Source of the DNA: Tabrizicola sp.
Lineage (GTDB): Bacteria > Pseudomonadota > Alphaproteobacteria > Rhodobacterales > Rhodobacteraceae
Length of the DNA: 64,000 nucleotides
NCBI RefSeq assembly: GCF_016793705.1
Contig: NZ_JAEULO010000066.1
Span: forward strand, 62,001-126,000
Direction of reading: 5' to 3'
Under the pieces are notes generated by a model. It was given only the letters and a program-made list of their open reading frames with translations, was not told the origin of the DNA and did not search any database. Positions 8,746 through 17,446 of this stretch are shown here, one piece after another. The translations under genes were made by a program, and so were the position numbers. Position 1 is the first letter of the stretch. Each line of letters opens with the position of its first letter.

Positions 8746-9693
8746 GTGGCATTGGCGCGGAAGTCTTTCGGAAATCCGCCGGATCAGCCGGTTTGTGCAC
8801 CGATGCTGTCCATCGTCGTGCCGACCTTCCGGCGCGAGGCCTACCTGCCGCCTCTGTTCGCCGCTGTGGGGGAACAGGTGGCGGCTCTGCCTGATCCCGT
8901 TGAACTGCTGTTGGTCGACAATTCCCCGGAAGCCTCGGCCAAGGGCGTCCCCGCACCCGGTTTCGTCCGTTACCTCCACGAACCCCGCACCGGCGTGGCC
9001 CATGCCCGCAACCGGGGCGTGGCCGAGGCGCGGGGAAGCCATGTCATCTTCCTCGACGATGATGAACTTCCCGCCCCCGGCTGGCTTGCCGCCTTCGCCG
9101 CCGTTGCCCACCGGGGTGCCCGCGCCGCATTCGGCGCCGTCGAGCCGCGCTTCGAATCCTCGCCTCCCCCCGCCCTCCTCACACCCCTCGACCGCATCTT
9201 CAGCCGCCGCCTGCCCGCCGCCATCGGCGCCGAGGTGCAATCGCTCCGCGCCTATCTCGGCTCGGGCAATTCGATGTTCGCCCGGACAACTCTGGCCCTG
9301 GTCGACCCGCCCTTCGACACATCGTTCAATGCGGGCGGCGAGGATGTCTGGCTTTTCCGCCAACTCGACGACACCCACCGCATCCCGATGATCTGGTGCC
9401 CCGAGGCCTTGGTCCACGAACTCGTCCCGCCCCGCCGCGCGACGATGGATTTCCTGCGGCAGCGGCGGTTCAGCGACGGCCAGCTGCGCTGCCTGGTGGA
9501 AAGCGATGCCGGGGGCCTGCGCGCCCTGGCACGCGTCGCGCTCTGGATGGCGGTCGGCGCGGCGCAGCTGGTGATCTTCGGCCTGGCGGCGATCGTGACC
9601 CGGCCCTTCTCCGAACCCCGCTCGGTCCGCCTCCAGCTGGCCGCAGTCGGGGGGGCCGGCAAGCTTCTCTGGTGGCGACGGCGCAAGGAATGA
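8746..9693 (+). CDS. Family 2 glycosyltransferase with C-terminal membrane helix
   Basis: A GT2 enzyme of 315 residues from the GTG at 8746 (AGGG upstream), or 296 from the ATG at 8803. The second start would give the classic beginning MLSIVVPTFRRE. The nucleotide-sugar site appears as LLLVDNSPE and FLDDDELPAPGW (DDD at 104-106). GGEDVWLF near 205 matches the catalytic acidic region. A hydrophobic segment (about 255-280) probably ties it to the inner membrane. The stop overlaps the next gene region (GGAATGACC), so the two are co-transcribed. It should extend the exopolysaccharide repeat unit; specificity is not readable. Confidence 0.87.
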   Translation: MALARKSFGNPPDQPVCAPMLSIVVPTFRREAYLPPLFAAVGEQVAALPDPVELLLVDNSPEASAKGVPAPGFVRYLHEPRTGVAHARNRGVAEARGSHVIFLDDDELPAPGWLAAFAAVAHRGARAAFGAVEPRFESSPPPALLTPLDRIFSRRLPAAIGAEVQSLRAYLGSGNSMFARTTLALVDPPFDTSFNAGGEDVWLFRQLDDTHRIPMIWCPEALVHELVPPRRATMDFLRQRRFSDGQLRCLVESDAGGLRALARVALWMAVGAAQLVIFGLAAIVTRPFSEPRSVRLQLAAVGGAGKLLWWRRRKE

Positions 9694-9695
9694 CC

Positions 9696-10928
9696 ATGGA
9701 CAACGGCCCCATCGCCTATCTGACCGGCGACTATCCCAAGGTCTCGCACACCTTCATCCTGCGCGAGGTCGAGGCGGTCCGCGCCAGCGGTGTCCGGGTC
9801 CTCACCTGCTCGATCCGCCAGCCGCCGGAGGCAGAGTTCAAGGGCCAGGAGGAACTCCGCGCCCGGTCCGAGACCTTCTACGTCAAGACGGCGGCGAAGA
9901 ACCCGGCCCGGCTTCTGGCCGCGCATGGCCGGGCGATCCTGCGCAGTCCCGGCACCTGGGCCAGGACGCTCGCGCTGGCCGTCCGGATGCGCGCACCCGG
10001 CCTCAAGGCTTTGATCTGGCAGCTCTTCTACTTCCTCGAAGCCGGGGTTCTGGCCGACCACCTGCGCCGCAACCACGCCCGCCACCTGCACAACCATTTC
10101 GGCAATTCCAGCTGTTCGGTCGCCGTCCTTGCCGCCGAACTGGCGGGCATCCCCTTCAGCTTCACCGAGCACGGCCCCGCCATCTTCTTCGAGGTCGACC
10201 GCTGGGCCCTGCCGGAAAAGATCGCTCGCGCCGCCTTCGTGGTGGCAATCACCCATTTCTGCCGCTCGCAACTGATGCTGTTCTCCAGGCCGGAACACTG
10301 GAGCAAGATCACCATCGTCCATTGCGGCGTCGATCCTGCCGCCTACCGCCGTGACCCCGGCGGCAATGGCAAGCGCGTGGCCTTCGTCGGCAGGCTCGAC
10401 CCGGTGAAGGGTGCGCTGCTCCTGGTCGAGGCGATGGCCACCGTCCTGAAAGCCCACCCCGATGCACAGCTCACCCTTGCCGGCGATGGCCCCGCCCGCA
10501 CCGGGGCCGAGGCGAGGGCCAAGGAGCTTAGGATCGACAGAGCAGTCCGTTTCGCAGGCTTCATGACCCAGGGCCAGGTCGCCGACCTTCTGGCGAATTC
10601 CGACATGCTGGTGCTCCCCTCCTTCGCCGAAGGCCTGCCCGTCGTCTACATGGAGGCGCTGGCCTCCCGCATCCCGGTCGTCGCCAGCCGCGTCGCAGGG
10701 GTGCAGGAACTGGTCGAGGATGGCGTCACCGGCTACACCGTGCCGCCCGGCGATGTGGCGACGTTGGCCGACCGGATGATCCGGCTGATGGATGATCCCG
10801 CCACCGCCCGGACAATGGGCGAGGCCGGGCGCAAGGCGGTCGAAGCCGGGTTCGACATCCGGGCCGAGGGTGCCCGGCTGGCAGAAATCTTCACGAAGGG
10901 CGGACCGGGCGGGCGGCTCCGGCTCTGA
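9696..10928 (+). CDS. Family 4 glycosyltransferase (WcaL/colanic-acid type)
   Basis: This 410-residue retaining GT-B enzyme starts YLTGDYPKVSHTFILREV, typical of the WcaL/AmsK-like group. It has an HLHNHFG segment in the N-terminal lobe and, in the C-terminal lobe, VGRLDPVKG, AGDGPART and the donor-binding E-x7-E motif (E312 to E320 in EGLPVVYME). The ATG at 9696 lies six bases after AAGGA. The ATG at 9690 overlaps the previous stop and is the alternative. It follows the GT2 gene in one operon and should add a hexose to the growing lipid-linked oligosaccharide. Confidence 0.9.
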   Translation: MDNGPIAYLTGDYPKVSHTFILREVEAVRASGVRVLTCSIRQPPEAEFKGQEELRARSETFYVKTAAKNPARLLAAHGRAILRSPGTWARTLALAVRMRAPGLKALIWQLFYFLEAGVLADHLRRNHARHLHNHFGNSSCSVAVLAAELAGIPFSFTEHGPAIFFEVDRWALPEKIARAAFVVAITHFCRSQLMLFSRPEHWSKITIVHCGVDPAAYRRDPGGNGKRVAFVGRLDPVKGALLLVEAMATVLKAHPDAQLTLAGDGPARTGAEARAKELRIDRAVRFAGFMTQGQVADLLANSDMLVLPSFAEGLPVVYMEALASRIPVVASRVAGVQELVEDGVTGYTVPPGDVATLADRMIRLMDDPATARTMGEAGRKAVEAGFDIRAEGARLAEIFTKGGPGGRLRL

Positions 10929-10934
10929 TTCCGG

Positions 10935-11855
10935 TCAGCTGTCCGCGAAGCGGACCGGCTTCACTTCGGGCAAGGCCGCCAGCAGGGCGGCTTCCAACCC
11001 GTCCAGGAACTCGAACCGCTTGCGATACATCGACCGCTTGTTCGGCTTGATCGTGGCTTCGTCGCGCCGCTCGGGCGACATCGGCAGCTCGAAGAAATCG
11101 GCACCGATCGCCACCCCGCCCCGGTCGGCCCAGATCCCGTCATAATCCTGCGTGCTGCTCTTGCCCCCGCCGAAATAGGCGTGCCGGTGGTGCCGCGCCG
11201 CGTCGCTGACCCCGTAAAGCCGGGCTACGCCGATCTGGCGCAACAGCATCTTCAGCGCTTCGAGCAGGAAGTCGCGCGGGCGCAAGCCGTGCAGGACCTT
11301 GGTCAGCGTGCGATAGGTTTCCAGCATGTCGTCGCGGTTCCGGCCCTGGATGCCGCCGATCCAGGCGGTCAGCTGGCCGTCGGGCTCGCGCCGCAGCGAG
11401 AAGGCGATGGAAAAGGCGCGGAAACTGTCGATGAACAGGTTCAGCACCAGCCCGCCTTCGCGCAGGAACCAGATCGGTTGATCCAGCACCAGCCGCAGTC
11501 CCGGCACGACCTCGCCCAGGTCGACCAGCACCAGCCGCTCCTCGCAGTCGAAGGGAAAGGGCGGGCCAAGCGTGTCGATCACCGTGTAATGCGCGATGAT
11601 ACGGGCCAGGCGCTCCTCCGCCTCGAACGAGGCCGAGAGGTAGGGCCAGAGCAGCGCGCCGATCAGTTCGGGCCGCTGGCGCATGATGCGCTCCAGCGCC
11701 GTGCCCGGCGGCGGCGCCAGCAGGGCTTGCGTCAGCGGATAGGCGCGCAGACCCGCCAAAACCATCCGGCCCTGCCGGGCAAGCGCAGAAGGCCCGTTGC
11801 CGGGAAAGGTGCGCCGCGCAGCCGATACCAGGGCCGACCGTCCCGTCAGGGCCAT
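10935..11855 (-). CDS. VirK/YbjX family protein (DUF535)
   Basis: The 306-residue product matches the VirK/YbjX (DUF535) family. It has an N-terminal region with FEAEERLARIIAHY, a central FIGGIQG-like block (WIGGIQGRN), a GVSDAARHHRHAYF block and a C-terminal SYDxxW-like block (DYDGIWADRGG). The FELPM and KRSMYRKR segments near the end also fit. Members are linked to envelope stress resistance and virulence in enterobacteria, but no biochemical activity is established. It is encoded on the minus strand, 15 bp downstream of a GT2 gene, so it probably belongs to the polysaccharide locus. No signal peptide is evident. Confidence 0.8.
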   Translation of the reverse strand: MALTGRSALVSAARRTFPGNGPSALARQGRMVLAGLRAYPLTQALLAPPPGTALERIMRQRPELIGALLWPYLSASFEAEERLARIIAHYTVIDTLGPPFPFDCEERLVLVDLGEVVPGLRLVLDQPIWFLREGGLVLNLFIDSFRAFSIAFSLRREPDGQLTAWIGGIQGRNRDDMLETYRTLTKVLHGLRPRDFLLEALKMLLRQIGVARLYGVSDAARHHRHAYFGGGKSSTQDYDGIWADRGGVAIGADFFELPMSPERRDEATIKPNKRSMYRKRFEFLDGLEAALLAALPEVKPVRFADS

Positions 11856-11870
11856 GTGCTCAGGTCTCCG

Positions 11871-12842
11871 TCACTTGTATTCGATCAGCGCCGCACGACG
11901 GTGCAAGAGCCGGTTCAGCCAGAATTGCACGACACCCATGGCTTCGGGAAGTTTTCCCAGCGTCAGGAAGAAGGCGCGCTCCAGACCAAGCCGCCGCCGA
12001 AGCCGCAGCACCTGCGCCGGATAGGCCGCGAAGACCAGCGCCGCCCAGGGGGTGAAGATCATGCCCAGAAGGCCCGCCAGCGGCAGGCCAAGCCCCCAGA
12101 GCAGCGCCCGCCGGGTTTCGGCAACCCAGTGGAACTCCGGCGCCGTGCCATGCATCGCCGCCCCTTCGGCAAAGGCGAATCCCGCCCGCCGCGTGCGCTT
12201 CCACCATTGCCCGATCCGCTGCATCGCCGCGTCGTGCAGCGTCATCTCAGCGTCCAGCCGCCAGACCTGCCATCCGGCCCGGCGCAGGCGCAGGCAAAGC
12301 TCCGGCTCCTCACCCGCGATCAACGCCGGGTCGTAGCCGCCGACCTGCCGCACCGCCGCACTGCGCATCAGCGCATCGCCGCCGCAGGCCTTTGCCTCGC
12401 CCGGAGGCGTATCCCATTCGGCATCGCAAAGCCGGTTCCAGACCGAGGCCTCGGGATGCATCTCACGCCGCCTGCCGCAGACGACGGCGACCTTGGGATG
12501 CGCGACCAGATAGGCCCGCGCCACCGGCAGCCAGCCCGGCTGCACCCGGCAATCGCCGTCGACGAACTGCACGTACTCGGGCGCGCCTGCCTCCATCAGC
12601 CGCGCAAAGCCCGCATTGCGCGCCCGCGCCGCAGTGAAGGGCACCGTCCCGTCCAGCTGAACCACCACCGCCCCGGCCGCAGTCGCCGCGGCCACGCTGC
12701 CGTCAGTCGAACCGGAATCGACATAGACCAGGGGGCGCGCGCCCAGGGCAAGCGACTCGAGGCAGGCCACCAGCCTTGCACCTTCGTTGCGGCCGATGAC
12801 CACCGCGCCAAGGCTGCCCGCCGCCAAATCCTGCTGTGTCAA
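11871..12842 (-). CDS. Family 2 glycosyltransferase with C-terminal membrane helices
   Basis: A GT2 enzyme beginning LGAVVIGRNEG, then VYVDSGSTDGS, FVDGDCRVQPGW (the DxD-like site) and GEEPELCLRLRRAGW. It ends with two or three hydrophobic segments (LLWGLGLPLAGLLGM, then FTPWAALVFAAYPA). The TTG at 12842, preceded by GGAAGCGCGGA, gives 323 residues and fits the family N-terminus. The in-frame ATG at 12962 would add 40 residues without homology-like features. It should work at the inner membrane in repeat-unit synthesis. It is upstream of the VirK/YbjX gene and divergent from the polymerase gene. Confidence 0.83.
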   Translation of the reverse strand: MTQQDLAAGSLGAVVIGRNEGARLVACLESLALGARPLVYVDSGSTDGSVAAATAAGAVVVQLDGTVPFTAARARNAGFARLMEAGAPEYVQFVDGDCRVQPGWLPVARAYLVAHPKVAVVCGRRREMHPEASVWNRLCDAEWDTPPGEAKACGGDALMRSAAVRQVGGYDPALIAGEEPELCLRLRRAGWQVWRLDAEMTLHDAAMQRIGQWWKRTRRAGFAFAEGAAMHGTAPEFHWVAETRRALLWGLGLPLAGLLGMIFTPWAALVFAAYPAQVLRLRRRLGLERAFFLTLGKLPEAMGVVQFWLNRLLHRRAALIEYK

Positions 12843-13021
12843 TCCGCGCTTCCAAATTTCCGATCCATGCCCTTGCAAAAAAGCACAGATTCCGCCGGCC
12901 TCCAAGGGAAAGCGGGACCGGACCTTGGCACAATCCGGACGGATCGTGCACGGGGAATGCATTTTCCTCGACCGCCGAACCCGCTACAACCGGATCAGCC
13001 CCTTTCCGCAAGGCCGTCGGT

Positions 13022-14524
13022 ATGCCGAACATCATTGCCTATCTGGCGCTTTTCATCTGGCCCATCGTCGCCATCCTGCTGTTCCGACTCCTGCCGCTCC
13101 AGAAGGCCCTGGTCTGGACGATCATCGGCGGCTACCTGCTGTTGCCTACCGCCACCTACATCAAGTTCCCGATGGTGCCGCCCATCGACAAGACCACGGT
13201 GACAAGCGTTCCGGCGCTGATCCTTTGCCTGCTGATGGCGCCGCGACAGCTGCCGAACCCGGCACCCCTGGCGCGAACCGGGCGGCATGTCTTCTTGCTG
13301 CTGTTCCTGGTCGTGATCACCTCGCCGGTGCTGACCGTGCTGCAAAACACCGAGCCGGTGATCAATGGCCGCGTCTTCATCCCCGGCCTGCGCCTGTACG
13401 ACGCGATGAGCCTGATCTCGGAGCTTCTGGTGTCGCTCATCCCGCTCTGGCTTGGTCTGCGCTACCTGAACTCGCGCGACGGGCTGCGCACCATCCTTCA
13501 GGTGCTGGCGATCGGCGGCCTGGCCTACACCATCCCGGTCCTTTTCGAGGTGCGCTTCAGCCCACAGCTGCACACCTGGATCTATGGCTTCTTTCCGCAC
13601 AGCTTCCTGCAACACATCCGCGAGGACGGCTTCCGACCGGTGGTCTTCCTGTCGCACGGGCTGCTGGTCGGCATCTATCTCTGCATCGCGTCTCTCGCCG
13701 CCGCCACGCTCTTCCGCGAGGCCCGGCGAGAGGGGCGCCCGGCAGTCTGGTGGTTCCTGTCGACGGTCTGGCTTCTGGGGGTGCTGTCCGTGTCGAAGAA
13801 CTTCGGCGCGATGACCATCGCCCTGGTGCTGACGGCGGCGGTCCTCCTGCTCGGACGCCGACCGCAACTTATCATCGGGCTGGCGATCGCGACCGTGGTC
13901 ATATTCTACCCGATCCTGCGCGGAGCGGGCTGGATTCCGGTCGATGCCGTTTACGAATACGTCCAGTCGATCAATCCCGACCGCGCCGACTCGCTGAAGT
14001 ACCGGCTGGACAACGAAGACGCCGTGCTGGCCCGCGCCAGCGAAAAGCCGCTGCTCGGCTGGGGAAGCTGGGGGCGCGAACTCATCTACGATCCCGGCAC
14101 CGGCAGGTTGCTCAGCATCGTCGACGGCATCTGGGTGCGCGTGATTGGCAGCTTTGGCTGGATCGGCTACATCGGCCGCTTCGGACTCTTGACCGCGCCG
14201 ATCCTGCTCTTCGCCCTCAGACGCCGGTCGGTGGGCGATTCCTTCCTTCCCATCGGGCTGATCATCACGCTCGGCGCCACCTTGATCGACCTCCTGCCGA
14301 ATTCGGGGCTGGTCAACTATGTCTGGCTCATGGCCGGTGCCGTGGCAGGCCATGCTCTGTGGTGGCGGGACCCTGACACGGAAGCGGCGGCCCAGGGCGA
14401 CCCTGCCGGGCAGGTCGCGACGCAGCCCTTTGCCGCCCCGCCCCGCCCCGCCTGGCTGATGCCTGACACCGGACCGACGGGCAGGCGCGTCCCCCGCCCG
14501 CATGACACGAGCCGTCGCCGCTGA
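13022..14524 (+). CDS. O-antigen polymerase/ligase-like multi-spanning membrane protein
   Basis: The 500-residue protein has about ten to twelve hydrophobic segments, beginning IIAYLALFIWPIVAILLF, with a long loop in the middle (about 185-215) and a soluble Pro-rich C-tail. This topology is that of Wzy polymerases and WaaL-type ligases (Wzy_C superfamily). A segment near 345 (EKPLLGWGSWGREL) resembles the G-x-G-W-G stretch often seen in that superfamily. It should join undecaprenyl-linked repeat units in the periplasm. The ATG has AAGG eight bases upstream. It stands alone on the plus strand between minus-strand genes. Confidence 0.75.
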   Translation: MPNIIAYLALFIWPIVAILLFRLLPLQKALVWTIIGGYLLLPTATYIKFPMVPPIDKTTVTSVPALILCLLMAPRQLPNPAPLARTGRHVFLLLFLVVITSPVLTVLQNTEPVINGRVFIPGLRLYDAMSLISELLVSLIPLWLGLRYLNSRDGLRTILQVLAIGGLAYTIPVLFEVRFSPQLHTWIYGFFPHSFLQHIREDGFRPVVFLSHGLLVGIYLCIASLAAATLFREARREGRPAVWWFLSTVWLLGVLSVSKNFGAMTIALVLTAAVLLLGRRPQLIIGLAIATVVIFYPILRGAGWIPVDAVYEYVQSINPDRADSLKYRLDNEDAVLARASEKPLLGWGSWGRELIYDPGTGRLLSIVDGIWVRVIGSFGWIGYIGRFGLLTAPILLFALRRRSVGDSFLPIGLIITLGATLIDLLPNSGLVNYVWLMAGAVAGHALWWRDPDTEAAAQGDPAGQVATQPFAAPPRPAWLMPDTGPTGRRVPRPHDTSRRR

Positions 14525-14531
14525 TCCTGCG

Positions 14532-16355
14532 TCAGCCGACCTCGGTCGCCGCGGCATCGGACCCGCCGCTGACCATGCGGCGGAACGCTTCGCTCGTGGC
14601 CAGAAGCGCGTCATAGCTGCCCTGCGCCTGCAACTGGCCGCGTTCCATCAGGAAGATCGTGTCGCAGCTCTGCACCGTGGACAGCCGGTGGGCGATCAGG
14701 ATGATCGTCTTGTCTGCCCGGATGCGCTGCACCGCCTCCATCACCTCGCGCTCGGTGACATTGTCCAGCGCCGAGGTCGCCTCGTCCATGATCAGCAGCG
14801 TCGGATCGCGATACATGGCGCGGGCGATGCCGATGCGCTGGCGCTGCCCGCCCGAAAGCCGCACGCCGCGCTCGCCCACCCGGGTGTCATAGCCCGCCGG
14901 CAGGTCCGACAGGATGAAATCATGCAGCGCCGCCACTCTTGCCGCCCGTTCGACAGCCATCCTGTCGATCTCGGCCCTGGGCACGCCAAAGGCGATGTTG
15001 GCGGCGATGGTGTCGTCGGTCAGGAAGATGGTCTGCGGCACATAGGCAATCGACGCCTGCCACGACCGCATGTTTTCCGCCGTCAACGCCGTACCATCCA
15101 CCCTGATCGCGCCCGCATCCGGCGCAAGGAGGCCCAGGATCAGGTCGACCAGCGTCGTCTTGCCCGCGCCGGTGCCCCCGACGATGCCGACCGTGGTCCG
15201 CGCCGGGATGGCGAGATCGACGTCATGCAGCGTCGGCCGGTCCGCACTGTCATAGGCGAAACTCACCGCTTCAAGCGCAAGCTCGCGCTCCAGCCGCATC
15301 GGAGGCGATTGCGGCACCGGGGCCGGCAGCGGTCGCGGGCTTGCGGCGAAATCGGCGACGATGGCATCCAGCACCGGCCCGGCGCTGCGAATGGTGACCA
15401 GCCCGAAATATATCTGCTGCAACGATGGCAAGAGCCGCATCGTGGCGAGCGCGATCACCCCCAGCGTCGGGACGATCTCGGTCATGTTGCCGCCGTTGCG
15501 GAACAATAGCAGCAGGATCAGCGAAACCAGCGTGCCGAAGGTGATCGCTTCCAGCACGAAGCGCGGCATTTCGGCGACCAGCCCCATCCGCGTCATCGCC
15601 CTCGCGGACCTGTAGGCCTCGACAGAATAGCTTTGGACATAGACCTCCTCCAGGCCCATGACCTTCACATCCTTGATCCCTCCGGTCGCCTCCTTGGTGA
15701 CCAGATAGCGGGCCTCCAGCGCCTCTTTCATGTCATTGCCGACACGCACCATCTGGCCACGGACACGAAGGTAGATCAGCGCATAGACCAGCCCAAGCAC
15801 GCCGCCGCAAAACAGCGTCACCAGCGGGTCGACCATCAAGAGGAAGCCCAGGATCGAGATGGCCAGGATGCTGTTCGACACCAGGCGCAGGCTGGGGGTG
15901 ATCACGCGCACGACCAGCCCGTCGACTTCGCTCAGCACGTTCTTTTCCAGTTCGGCGCTGTTGTGCTTCAGGAACCAGGGATAGGGGTGCCTCAGATACG
16001 CCGCCAGCAGGCGGGTCGAAATGGTATAACCCCGCATCATCGAGTAGCGGGTGATCGCATTGGTGCCCGCCGCCTTGATGGCAAGGCCGATGATGACGAC
16101 GCCCAGCACACCCAGCGCAAGCGCAACCTGGAACCCGAAGGTGCTGGTGAAACCAAGCCGGTTGTAGACGAAGGACAGCGCAGACACCGTCTGGATCTTT
16201 TCGGGTGCCGAAATGACGTTCAGCAGCATCAGGACCGCCGAAAAGCCAGTGATCTCGGCGGCGGCGACCAAGAGCATGATGACAGCCAGCCACCAGAAAT
16301 TCCGCCGCTCACGGGCATCGAGCAATGCGAACAGCTTTCGGTAGGTCGTGATCAC
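14532..16355 (-). CDS. ABC transporter, fused permease/ATPase (PglK/MsbA-like exporter)
   Basis: This 607-residue half-transporter has six hydrophobic segments in the first 330 residues, then an ATPase domain. Walker A (GGTGAGKTT) is near 391-399, the LSGGQRQR signature near 498 and the Walker B/D-loop (LLIMDEATSALD) near 520. In a glycan locus without a visible Wzx flippase, it most likely flips lipid-linked oligosaccharides, as PglK does in Campylobacter. Export of another lipid is the alternative. The start is GTG with GAGGA six bases upstream. Confidence 0.85.
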   Translation of the reverse strand: MITTYRKLFALLDARERRNFWWLAVIMLLVAAAEITGFSAVLMLLNVISAPEKIQTVSALSFVYNRLGFTSTFGFQVALALGVLGVVIIGLAIKAAGTNAITRYSMMRGYTISTRLLAAYLRHPYPWFLKHNSAELEKNVLSEVDGLVVRVITPSLRLVSNSILAISILGFLLMVDPLVTLFCGGVLGLVYALIYLRVRGQMVRVGNDMKEALEARYLVTKEATGGIKDVKVMGLEEVYVQSYSVEAYRSARAMTRMGLVAEMPRFVLEAITFGTLVSLILLLLFRNGGNMTEIVPTLGVIALATMRLLPSLQQIYFGLVTIRSAGPVLDAIVADFAASPRPLPAPVPQSPPMRLERELALEAVSFAYDSADRPTLHDVDLAIPARTTVGIVGGTGAGKTTLVDLILGLLAPDAGAIRVDGTALTAENMRSWQASIAYVPQTIFLTDDTIAANIAFGVPRAEIDRMAVERAARVAALHDFILSDLPAGYDTRVGERGVRLSGGQRQRIGIARAMYRDPTLLIMDEATSALDNVTEREVMEAVQRIRADKTIILIAHRLSTVQSCDTIFLMERGQLQAQGSYDALLATSEAFRRMVSGGSDAAATEVG

Positions 16356-16781
16356 TTGCCGTCCTCACACTCTGCGACCGCCGCACCTTGCTGCTGCGGC
16401 ATGACAAAAGAAAGGCATTCCAACGCTGCAACCGGACTGGCAGACCACTCCCTGCCCGTCCGACAGTCGCTCAACAGGGTCACGGCCCGCCATGACCTCG
16501 GACCCGATCCAGCGCCTGAAGCCGAGGCGCGATTGCCATGAACTGAACCCCATTTCAACGGGTTATGCCGAATTCGCTCCCGGGCCGGCGCCGCAACCAC
16601 CCCGAAGTGCGCGGAATCCACGTCATATCTCTTCAAGGTTGCAATCTGCGATACCGTTCCCATGATCTGTCCGCGCTCTCGCACGCCACTTCATGAAACG
16701 CAGATTCACCAAAACGCGGCCACAATCTTGCCACGCTATGCGAGCAGCCTGATCATGTTCTTCGCGTGGGGGTTGAAGCAC
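16356..16781. other. Intergenic region between the ABC exporter and the small membrane protein
   Basis: No convincing gene. It is less GC-rich than the flanking genes and serves two divergent starts. A short GCCGC/GCGGC inverted repeat lies in the leader of the ABC gene. An in-frame extension of the following small protein to 16662 is open but lacks a ribosome-binding site and similarity to its paralogue. Confidence 0.4.
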
Positions 16782-16985
16782 ATGGTCGCAGGTCTGGTTC
16801 TTGTTTCCGCGGCGGTCGGGATGGTGGCAATGGCCGCAGCCTTCCTCCTCTCGGTCCCGGTCTGGGTCGCTCTGCTCGGCTATCCGGTCGTGTGCAGCCT
16901 GACGCTCCTTCTCGCGGCAACGGTCTCCGGCCTCCGTGCAACCCAGCCTGCGCAGGCGGTGCAGATGCTGCACCCGCAGGCCTGA
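16782..16985 (+). CDS. Small two-helix membrane protein, copy 1
   Basis: A 67-residue protein with two predicted membrane helices (GLVLVSAAVGMVAMAAAFLL and VWVALLGYPVVCSLTLLLA) and a short polar tail. I do not recognise the family. The ATG at 16782 is chosen because it is preceded by GGGGG about nine bases upstream, and because the N-terminus then aligns with the second copy 200 bp downstream (M-x-x-GLVL at both). An ATG at 16755 is an alternative start. It sits inside the polysaccharide locus, between the exporter and the priming transferase. A role in polymer export or regulation would be a guess. Confidence 0.55.
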   Translation: MVAGLVLVSAAVGMVAMAAAFLLSVPVWVALLGYPVVCSLTLLLAATVSGLRATQPAQAVQMLHPQA

Positions 16986-17191
16986 CCGCTGGCCGCAATC
17001 GGCTTTCCGGGCGGGGCCTTGCTGGATTGACGTCGGTCCATCGGCCAAGTTTCGCCGGAACTGATCGGAAAGACACACCACCGGACTTGCGCTCACTGTT
17101 CCATCTCGACGCACTGCCCCACGCGACCTAAGCTATCGGCCTTGCGGGGTCGGGATTTCCAGAATGGATGGCTCCGACCGGGGAGACGGGG

Positions 17192-17446
17192 ATGGCATTG
17201 GGGCTGGTACTGATCGCGATGCTTGGCGCCACCGGCGTCACCGCAACGCTTTTTGTCTACGGCTACCCGCTCTGGATCGTTGTGCTGGCCTATCCGCTGA
17301 CCGGCAGCGTCATCCTGCTTCCCGGCGTGGCACTGTTCGGCTGGATCAGGCAGCATCCGCCTGCCGCGGGGCCGGATGGGCTGCTTACTTCCCGGTCGCC
17401 CGCAGCACCACATTCACAGTCGCCAGCAGGATCTTCAAATCCCTGA
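17192..17446 (+). CDS. Small two-helix membrane protein, copy 2 (paralogue of copy 1)
   Basis: An 84-residue protein whose first 52 residues align with copy 1 almost without gaps: GLVL near the start, then a P-[VL]-W-[VI]-x-x-L-x-YP motif joining the helices and a closing G-x-[LI]-R. The ATG at 17192 follows GGGAG at six bases. The C-terminal tail (rich in P, S, A) runs 62 bp into the 3' end of the convergent sugar transferase gene. That tail is less certain, and the ancestral stop may have been lost. Function unknown. Confidence 0.5.
   Translation: MALGLVLIAMLGATGVTATLFVYGYPLWIVVLAYPLTGSVILLPGVALFGWIRQHPPAAGPDGLLTSRSPAAPHSQSPAGSSNP

Noticed and set aside
11181-13202. 673-codon plus-strand frame opposite VirK/YbjX and GT2
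   Set aside because: Its translation is Q/R/P/H-rich, as expected of an antisense shadow.
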